NCBI GenBank assembly: GCA_937926185.1
Contig: CALEYM010000365.1
Coordinates: 1 to 6,462, forward strand
Source of the DNA: an uncultured Bacteroidota bacterium
Lineage (GTDB): Bacteria > Bacteroidota > Bacteroidia > Chitinophagales > Saprospiraceae
Length of the DNA stretch: 6,462 nt
Reading direction: 5' to 3'
Shown here: in pieces, positions 1 to 4,891 of the stretch
How positions within the stretch are numbered: position 1 is the first letter of the stretch
Layout: the number at the start of each line of letters is the position of its first letter
Program-made: the position numbers and the translations under genes
Notes under the pieces: generated by a model
Told to the model about the DNA's origin: nothing
The model's input: only the letters and a program-made list of their open reading frames with translations
The model's database searches: none

Positions 1-394
1 AATATATGAACTTTCTGTTTAACACGGTCGGTTGTAATATAGCCGCTAACTTTTGTGTTATCGCTACCTCCCCTCATTACTTCGGTTGACGGCTATCCAC
101 CCAAAATCCCGCGTATAGCTGCACCCCGGGTGCGTATATATGCTCAATGGATGAACAAGCCTTTCTCGAGTTTTTTGCCGAACACCTGGTGACCAGCCTT
201 ACTGCTTTGGCGGGAGAGTCGGGCATAGCCGGATCGTAGTTGCCGCTCCGTGCAAAATCCCGGTAGTATAACGCGGGCGTTTTTTGGCAAGGGCTCAAAA
301 ATATGGTTATAGCCCAAAATCTGCAACTTTTCGCAGCAGAAATCTGCAATACGCGGATAGAGCCGGAAAACGAACAGCTAAGGAAAAATGACGC
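1..394. other. Gene-free left flank, downstream of the VCBS lipoprotein gene
   Basis: I see no convincing gene here. The two open frames on the minus strand (77-349 and 144-326) both begin with TTG, overlap each other in different frames, and have no recognisable domain or ribosome-binding context. A minus-strand frame starting at the ATG at 77 stays open to the left edge for 25 codons. It overlaps the TAA of the 77-349 frame as TAATG, so a partial gene entering from the left cannot be excluded. The block contains a GCACCC/GGGTGC palindrome at 121-133, an imperfect CGCTAAC/GTTATCG inverted repeat at 44-63, GGGCT/AGCCC arms at 291-295 and 311-315, and a GCAGA/TCTGC palindrome at 336-347. None is followed by a T-run that would make it a terminator for the minus-strand gene ending at 395. 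Confidence 0.6.
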
Positions 395-406
395 TCAATG
401 ACGCCC
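387..406. repeat. 10-bp tandem duplication spanning the lipoprotein gene stop codon
   Basis: AATGACGCTC (387-396) is followed directly by AATGACGCCC (397-406), differing at one base. On the minus strand this pair encodes the last Arg-His of the lipoprotein, its TGA stop, and a second CGTCATT just beyond the stop. It looks like a small slippage duplication at the 3' end of the gene. No function is suggested. Confidence 0.5.
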
Positions 407-3400
407 AACAACCCGGAACATTTCCGGTTTCCGGCCATTCACCAATGCCACCAGCCAGCGCTCTGCCCCGCGTTTTACTTCGAATATCTGTTTCACATCG
501 CCCCGCACGAAAAAACCCGAGTCCCGGTTTTCCACCCGTTCAAATTGTCCGCCGCCCCGGTTGAGCAGCACGTGGCCGAAACCGGCATCGAGCCGGGAGA
601 ACTGCGGCGTAAAACCGGTGTCGTTGCCGCCCAGTACCAGGTCTTTTTTGCCGTCGGCATCGAGGTCGGCGCAGTGTATGGCCTTGACGCAGGAAAACTG
701 AACCGGCGCCGGCAGCGGAACGAGCGAGAACTGCCCTTTGCCGTCGTTTAGCGCCACGGCAGATTGAAAATAATTGCCTTCCCGCACAAGCGATTTTTGC
801 AATACATCGGCCGGAAATAAGTCCTGAATACTTTTCGTGGCATACTCGGCGTGTTTCAGGCTGCGTTTTTTCAGGCCGGGCACTTGTCCGGTCAGTTCTT
901 TTTTCATCGGGATGGGCATGTCTTTGCCGTTTATGGTGCGGGTCATGATCTTTTCGATGGTACCATTGCCGTCGAAGTCCCAGACCCAGATTTTGGCGGG
1001 GGCTTCTTTGGTACCCGTAAAATAAAAGTTCTCGCCCCGGTTGCCGAGGATGAGGTCGAGGTCGCCGTCGGCGTCCACGTCGTCGGCAGCGAGGGCATAC
1101 CACCAGCCGGAATAGTCGTCGAGATTGGAGGGGATTTTCGTCAGGCCGTTTTTGCCGATGCTGAAAATCTGCGGCGCCATCCACTCGCCCACGACGATGA
1201 GTTCCGGCTGCGCGTCGCCGGCCACATTGGCGAGCAGGGCATCGGTCACCATGCCGAGGTCTTTCAGGCCGGGCGCCATGAGTTTGGCCACGTCTTTGAA
1301 ATTGCCTTTGCCGTCGTTTTGGAACAGGAAATGCCGGGGCGGCACGGCATACGATCCCGGCGTGCCGCGGCTGCCCACGAAAAGATCAGTGTCGCCGTCG
1401 GCGTCGAAATCGAGCGGGACAGCCACGGCGGCGTTGTAGCCATTGACCGACAGGCCGGTGGGGTGGAAGGTGAAATGCCCGCGCCCGTCGTTGAGATAGA
1501 GCCGGCTTTGCATCTGCCGCGAGCCGGTGGGCTGGTGGTTGCCGCCCGAGCCGACGAACAGGTCCAGGTCGGCGTCGGCGTCGGCGTCGAAAAAGAGGAC
1601 GGCTGTGTCTTCGTAGGTGGAATCTGGATCAAAGGTTTGGCGGTCCGACTGAACGAAACCGCCGGCGGTTTGCAGGTACAACTGCCCCGGCTGCCCCGCC
1701 GCGCCACCGATAAAAATGTCTTCGGCGCCGTCGCCGTTCACGTCGCCCGCGGCAGCGCGGGGGCCTTCGCGGGAGATCATGCGGAAAGACAGGCCTTCGG
1801 GGTAAAAGTCGACGAAGCGGTCTTCGCGGTGCGCGGCGAAGGGCGTGTTGATTTCCTCAAAAATCTTGTTTCTGGGAATATAAGCGTACAAATTTTCTGT
1901 TGCCGCGGCCGTGGCGCTTGCGTATTCAATAGTGAGCGTCCGGTCAATTGCAGGATTCCGGAGCAGCGTTTTTTTCCGGTCGGGCCAGATGACCACTACT
2001 GAATCCGCGGTTGCCGTCTGCCCCAGGCCGAACACCATTTTATAATCCACCGACGATTGGAATCCGCGGCTGGGGATCAGTTCGGCGTTCAGGATTTCCT
2101 GATTTTTATACACCAGTACTTTTGATCCCACGGCAAAGGTATTTTGCCCCGAACCTTTCAATTGCACGCTCAGGTAATGGTTTTTGGGTGTGAGCGACTC
2201 CGAGGTATTGCGGTACACCAGCGCTTCCATGTTCACATTGTTCACCACGAGGTCGGGGTCGCCGTCGTTGTCGAGGTCGCCGTAGGCGGCGCCGTTGGAG
2301 AAAGTCGGAAGATCAAATCCCCACTTGGCGCCCATGTCTTCGAATGTCAGGTTGCCCCGGTTCCGGAAAGCCTTGTTGGGAATGGGCACGGAGGGCATTT
2401 TTTCGATCACTTTGTCAATATCTTCTTTTTGACCGGTAAGGGCCATTTGCTGGATGACCTGATCGGCAAAGAAGTCGATAAAATCCTGGTCGATGACGTC
2501 TTTATAAATGCCGTTGCACACATAGATGTCGCGGTAGCCGTCGTTGTCGGCGTCGAACATCAGGGCGCCCCAGCTCCAGTCGGAGGCGGCTACGCCGGCA
2601 TAGAAGGCGATCTCGCTGAAGGTTTTGTCTTTATTGTTCAGTTGCAGGGAGTTCTGCATGTATTGATGATAGAAGCCCCGCTCCTGTTTGAGTTGATAAA
2701 TATTATAGTTTTCAAACAGGGTGGTTGTTTTCAGGCGGTATTCATCGGAAGGCAGCATTTCGGTGGTAAAAATTTCAGGATAGCCGTCGTTGTTAATATC
2801 TGCCATGTCTGCGCCCATAGAGGCGTGGCTGATATGTTCTATCCAGTTTTCTATTTCTTCTTTGAAAGTTCCATCGCGTTGGTTGATGTAGAGATAGTCG
2901 CGTTCAAAAAAATCATTGGATACATAGATATCCGGCCAGTGGTCCCCGTTCACGTCGCCGATGGTGACGCCGAGGCCGAATCCGATGAGGGAGCCGTAAA
3001 TACCCGCCTGGCGGGTTGCGTCAATAAATTTACCGTTTTCATTTTTCAGTAATTTATCGCCGCCGCCTTTTACAAAGTCTTTCACGGGCCAGTCTTCGGC
3101 GTAGAGTTCGCGTTTGTTGCTGTAATTGAGGGTGTTGACGGGCAGGAAACTATTGTTGAGGATGTAGCAATCGAGGTCGCCGTCGCCGTCGTAGTCGAAA
3201 AAAGCGGCGTGGGTGGTGTAGCCGTCTTCATTCAGGCCGTATTCGGCGGCTTTTTCCGAAAACACCGGAACACCGTCCTGGCCAGGACCTTGGTTTATAA
3301 ACAATTCATTTTCCGGTTTTATATCTTTTTTATAACCGGCATTGCAGACGTAAATGTCCAACAGGCCGTCGGCGTTGATATCGACCATGACGACGCCGGT

Positions 3401-3736
3401 GCTCCAGAACCGGGTACCGGCCACACCGGCTTTTTTTGTCACCTCTTCAAAGCGGAAATTGCCTTTGTTCAGGTAGAGCGTGTTATCGCCCATGTTGGAG
3501 GTAAAAAAAATATCGGCCAGGCCGTCGTTGTTCACGTCGCCTATTGCCACGCCGCCGCCGTTGTAGAAGTTGCGGTAATTGAAGATATTGAACTCCTCGG
3601 AATTGGTAACGGTATTGGCGAAGCGGATGCCCGTATCTGCGGCGTCCATTTTTTCAAAAAGCGCGGGAGCCTTTTTCTCCGTTTTACAGGCGGGAAAAAC
3701 AAGGACAAGAAACAACACAAAGACACAAGGGCGCAT
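395..3736 (-). CDS. Two-propeller VCBS/FG-GAP repeat lipoprotein with ASPIC/UnbV domain (CRTAC1-like)
   Basis: Predicted envelope lipoprotein of 1113 residues, likely a surface binding protein. Family function is poorly known, and I infer adhesion or ligand binding rather than catalysis. It starts at ATG 3736 with a hydrophobic signal ending VFPAC (Cys17, probable lipidation site) followed by a polar KTEKK linker. The first propeller (about 57-515) has Asp-rich calcium loops of the D-x-D/N-x-D-G-x-x-D type near residues 67, 119, 181, 261, 313, 395 and 487. An ASPIC/UnbV domain follows at about 520-600, recognisable by VGSKV, the SRGFQSS segment, FGLGQ and VVIWPD. The second propeller (about 655-1113) has loops near 665, 717, 777, 887 and 1024, a modified DFDGNGTIE loop near 920, and a degenerate one near 837. 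The length and the order propeller-ASPIC-propeller are typical of Bacteroidota members often found near SusC/SusD loci, but no such genes are visible here. The frame is intact throughout. The family call is firm; the ligand is unknown. Confidence 0.93.
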   Translation of the reverse strand: MRPCVFVLFLVLVFPACKTEKKAPALFEKMDAADTGIRFANTVTNSEEFNIFNYRNFYNGGGVAIGDVNNDGLADIFFTSNMGDNTLYLNKGNFRFEEVTKKAGVAGTRFWSTGVVMVDINADGLLDIYVCNAGYKKDIKPENELFINQGPGQDGVPVFSEKAAEYGLNEDGYTTHAAFFDYDGDGDLDCYILNNSFLPVNTLNYSNKRELYAEDWPVKDFVKGGGDKLLKNENGKFIDATRQAGIYGSLIGFGLGVTIGDVNGDHWPDIYVSNDFFERDYLYINQRDGTFKEEIENWIEHISHASMGADMADINNDGYPEIFTTEMLPSDEYRLKTTTLFENYNIYQLKQERGFYHQYMQNSLQLNNKDKTFSEIAFYAGVAASDWSWGALMFDADNDGYRDIYVCNGIYKDVIDQDFIDFFADQVIQQMALTGQKEDIDKVIEKMPSVPIPNKAFRNRGNLTFEDMGAKWGFDLPTFSNGAAYGDLDNDGDPDLVVNNVNMEALVYRNTSESLTPKNHYLSVQLKGSGQNTFAVGSKVLVYKNQEILNAELIPSRGFQSSVDYKMVFGLGQTATADSVVVIWPDRKKTLLRNPAIDRTLTIEYASATAAATENLYAYIPRNKIFEEINTPFAAHREDRFVDFYPEGLSFRMISREGPRAAAGDVNGDGAEDIFIGGAAGQPGQLYLQTAGGFVQSDRQTFDPDSTYEDTAVLFFDADADADLDLFVGSGGNHQPTGSRQMQSRLYLNDGRGHFTFHPTGLSVNGYNAAVAVPLDFDADGDTDLFVGSRGTPGSYAVPPRHFLFQNDGKGNFKDVAKLMAPGLKDLGMVTDALLANVAGDAQPELIVVGEWMAPQIFSIGKNGLTKIPSNLDDYSGWWYALAADDVDADGDLDLILGNRGENFYFTGTKEAPAKIWVWDFDGNGTIEKIMTRTINGKDMPIPMKKELTGQVPGLKKRSLKHAEYATKSIQDLFPADVLQKSLVREGNYFQSAVALNDGKGQFSLVPLPAPVQFSCVKAIHCADLDADGKKDLVLGGNDTGFTPQFSRLDAGFGHVLLNRGGGQFERVENRDSGFFVRGDVKQIFEVKRGAERWLVALVNGRKPEMFRVVGRH
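1571..1588. repeat. Hexanucleotide GGCGTC x3 inside a calcium-loop codon run
   Basis: Three perfect copies of GGCGTC encode, on the minus strand, the alternating Asp-Ala run of the loop at residues 717-725 (DADADADLD). The Gly normally at loop position 6 is Ala722 here. Length changes in units of six would stay in frame and would lengthen or shorten the loop by two residues. Confidence 0.7.
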
Positions 3737-3818
3737 GATTTTTTAATTAAAATTTTTTGTTTTGTTATTTTTTATTTAAAACAATTTAGTTATTTTTGGC
3801 CGGCAAAACGAAATAACC
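3737..3818. promoter_or_regulatory. Divergent AT-rich intergenic region between lipoprotein and rpn genes
   Basis: These 82 bp separate two divergent start codons and must hold the 5' signals of both genes unless transcription enters from outside. The region is dominated by A and T runs, in contrast to the flanking genes. In the plus direction there is a clear -7 box (annotated separately). In the minus direction I find no perfect TAnnTTTG. The nearest candidate is a TAAATTG with a TTTTG about 15 nt upstream, which is weak. Neither start codon has a Shine-Dalgarno sequence. Both are preceded by A-rich DNA, as is usual in Bacteroidota. Confidence 0.6.
3791..3798 (+). promoter_or_regulatory. 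-7 box TATTTTTG for the rpn gene
   Basis: TATTTTTG is an exact match to the Bacteroidota primary-sigma -7 consensus TAnnTTTG and lies 20 nt before the ATG at 3819. Transcription would start around 3804-3806, giving a leader of about 13-15 nt. The -33 element is poor: the nearest TTTG (3761-3764) is 26 nt away, longer than the usual 17-23 nt. The box is seen directly; its use is inferred. Confidence 0.5.
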
Positions 3819-4790
3819 ATGAAAGATCACCCCCACGATGAATTTTTTAAATACCTGTTCTCCATTACGCCGCTTGTTCAGGAGTTCCTCGAAGCCTTTT
3901 TGCCGGAAACGCTGCTTTCCTGTATTGATTTGAACACGCTAACATACGATGACACCGAATATATCACACCGGATTTAGCCTCGGTATTCTCCGATAAGGT
4001 ATACCGATGTAACCTGGTGATACCCGGCGGTAAGAAAATCAAAGCACCTGCCATCATTGCAATACTGTTGGAACATAAAAGTTTTGCCCCGGAATATCCG
4101 CATTTTCAACTGAATGAATACCGCCAGCGCATCTGGTCAAACCAACTCTCTAACGATCAGGAACCGGTGATGGTGCTGCCTATCATCCTTTACCACGGTC
4201 CGAGACCCTGGAAAAAGCGGGACATGGCCAACTATTTTCCGGAATTGCCGGAAGCAATGCGCCCATATTTAGGCGGTTTTGATTATTGGCTGGTTGATTT
4301 GTCTCAATTTGACGACCGGCTTTTGCTACGGCTTCGTCTCGGCTTTCTGGCTTACGGCTTGCTGACCATGAAACACTCGCATGACAGGATGTTCCTGGAG
4401 GGGCAAATGAAACTGATTTTTGAACGCGGCGAAGACTTTTTAAAAACTGAAGAAGGGCGTATATTTGTCGAGACATTATTCGTGTATTATGTCCGGATAT
4501 CGGGTCTTCGCGGTCCGGGTATAAAAAATAAAATTATGGAAAATATCGCGCAAAGTGCTCAACCCGCTTTTTTATCCACTTATGATCAGATAAAAATTGA
4601 AGGTAAAATTGAAGGTAAAATCGAAGGTAAAATCGAAGGTAAAATCGAAGGTAAAATCGAACAAGCGCTCGAAGTGGCGGAAAAACTGATCCTGAAATTC
4701 CCGGTCTGGTCCGATGCACAGGTCGCCGAGATCAGCGGCGCACCGCTGGAAGAGGTCAAAAAAATCCGCGAGCGGTTGACTTTGCAATAA
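3819..4790 (+). CDS. rpn: Rpn family recombination-promoting nuclease / YhgA-like PD-(D/E)XK protein (RpnL form)
   Basis: Predicted DNA endonuclease of 323 residues in the YhgA-like/Rpn family, once annotated as a transposase. Published work assigns related proteins to phage-defence toxin-antitoxin systems. The N-terminus has the family opening DEFFKYLFS (7-15). The catalytic core includes TPDLASVF with Asp52 and ILLEHKS with Glu85 and Lys87, forming the D...ExK pattern. The diagnostic LPIILYHGPRPW lies at 120-131. After about residue 240 comes a helical tail with five IEGK repeats (260-279) and a C-terminal segment (about 283-320) ending EISGAPLEEVKKIRERL, resembling the small helical end common in this family. 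The start at 3819 is supported by the promoter box and by the position of the conserved DEFFK motif. The gene stands alone, divergent from the lipoprotein gene and followed by a terminator. All core motifs are intact, so activity is plausible. Its base composition looks less GC-rich than the lipoprotein gene, which would fit horizontal acquisition but does not prove it. Confidence 0.9.
   Translation: MKDHPHDEFFKYLFSITPLVQEFLEAFLPETLLSCIDLNTLTYDDTEYITPDLASVFSDKVYRCNLVIPGGKKIKAPAIIAILLEHKSFAPEYPHFQLNEYRQRIWSNQLSNDQEPVMVLPIILYHGPRPWKKRDMANYFPELPEAMRPYLGGFDYWLVDLSQFDDRLLLRLRLGFLAYGLLTMKHSHDRMFLEGQMKLIFERGEDFLKTEEGRIFVETLFVYYVRISGLRGPGIKNKIMENIAQSAQPAFLSTYDQIKIEGKIEGKIEGKIEGKIEGKIEQALEVAEKLILKFPVWSDAQVAEISGAPLEEVKKIRERLTLQ
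4460..4467 (+). promoter_or_regulatory. Candidate internal promoter -7 box TATATTTG within rpn
   Basis: TATATTTG matches the Bacteroidota -7 consensus TAnnTTTG exactly and lies 68 nt before the in-frame internal ATG at 4536. By eye I find no other perfect plus-strand match within the rpn gene. The -33 position offers only a T-rich TTTTTA ending at 4442 (spacer 17 nt), not TTG. It could drive a separate transcript for the C-terminal fragment. One chance match in a gene this size would not be surprising, so this is suggestive only. Confidence 0.35.
4536..4790 (+). CDS. Putative internal RpnS antitoxin, in-frame C-terminal fragment of Rpn
   Basis: The ATG at 4536 is Met240 of the nuclease and would give an 84-residue product in the same frame, ending at the same stop. 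It would contain the IEGK repeat helix and the C-terminal helical segment but none of the nuclease residues (Asp52, Glu85, Lys87). The bases just before it are almost all A and T (TATAAAAAATAAAATT), the start context Bacteroidota favour in place of a Shine-Dalgarno site. In studied Rpn proteins the C-terminal domain is translated separately, dimerises through a helix with four-residue repeats, and inhibits the full-length toxin. This start sits where that model predicts, at the junction between nuclease domain and tail. Its expression is inferred. Met184, Met191 and Met197 are alternative in-frame starts but lie within the globular part. Confidence 0.5.
   Translation: MENIAQSAQPAFLSTYDQIKIEGKIEGKIEGKIEGKIEGKIEQALEVAEKLILKFPVWSDAQVAEISGAPLEEVKKIRERLTLQ
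4596..4661 (+). repeat. 12-bp tandem repeat encoding (IEGK)5 plus a partial unit
   Basis: Five consecutive 12-bp units ATYGAAGGTAAA (4596-4655) are followed by a truncated ATCGAA (4656-4661). The first two units carry ATT and the last three ATC for Ile; otherwise they are identical. Because 12 is a multiple of three, slippage or recombination would change the number of IEGK units without breaking the frame. The repeat lies in the predicted dimerisation helix of the C-terminal fragment. The near-identity at the DNA level, with one recurring GGT Gly codon, indicates recent expansion rather than old protein-level conservation. Confidence 0.95.
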
Positions 4791-4811
4791 TAATCCGCCC
4801 ATTATGGCAGT

Positions 4812-4856
4812 AAAACCCTCTTACAATACGCCAATTGTGGGAGGGTTTTTATTTTT
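4812..4856 (+). terminator. Rho-independent terminator after rpn
   Basis: A stem of 16 base pairs forms between 4812-4827 and 4834-4849, with two central T-G wobbles (4821-4840, 4822-4839) and a six-base loop ACGCCA. The right arm runs into a T-rich tail ending at 4856. It begins 22 nt after the rpn stop codon and lies 36 nt before the next gene, so it should end rpn transcription and insulate the downstream gene. Confidence 0.88.
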
Positions 4857-4891
4857 ACCCGGTATTGCCAATCAAAAAGGCACACGACGCC

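Noticed and set aside
44..63. Integron attC-like site (CGCTAAC ... GTTATCG)
   Set aside because: The arms carry a mismatch, the loop is only 6 bp, and the sequences do not fit the RYYYAAC/GTTRRRY core. It is at most a small imperfect palindrome.
77..349. Minus-strand 90-codon and nested 60-codon frames in the left flank
   Set aside because: Both rely on TTG starts without ribosome-binding context, overlap each other in different frames, and show no domain. They are retained only as part of a low-interest finding.
851..2002. Long plus-strand open frame (383 codons) inside the lipoprotein gene
   Set aside because: It lies fully antisense to a protein with clear domains. Its Val/Gly/Glu-rich translation is the complement of repeated Asp/Gly codons, it has no recognisable domain, and no start signal is seen.
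2144..3052. Plus-strand open frame of 302 codons antisense to the lipoprotein gene
   Set aside because: Same origin: complements of the Asp-rich loops give VAVVVEVAV-type runs. No domain or start context supports it.
3209..3841. Plus-strand frame of 210 codons crossing the intergenic region into rpn
   Set aside because: Most of it is antisense to the lipoprotein N-terminus, it overlaps the rpn start in another frame, and its translation has no family features.
4596..4661. CRISPR-like array
   Set aside because: The 12-bp units are directly adjacent with no spacers, and they encode a continuous in-frame protein repeat.
3819..4790. Reading the rpn gene as a transposase of a mobile element
   Set aside because: Old annotations call this family a putative transposase, but no terminal inverted repeats or target-site duplications are visible around it, and the motifs are those of a PD-(D/E)XK nuclease.
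4534..4802. Minus-strand frames with FDFT or FYLR repeats
   Set aside because: They are the complement of the IEGK repeat and have no independent support.
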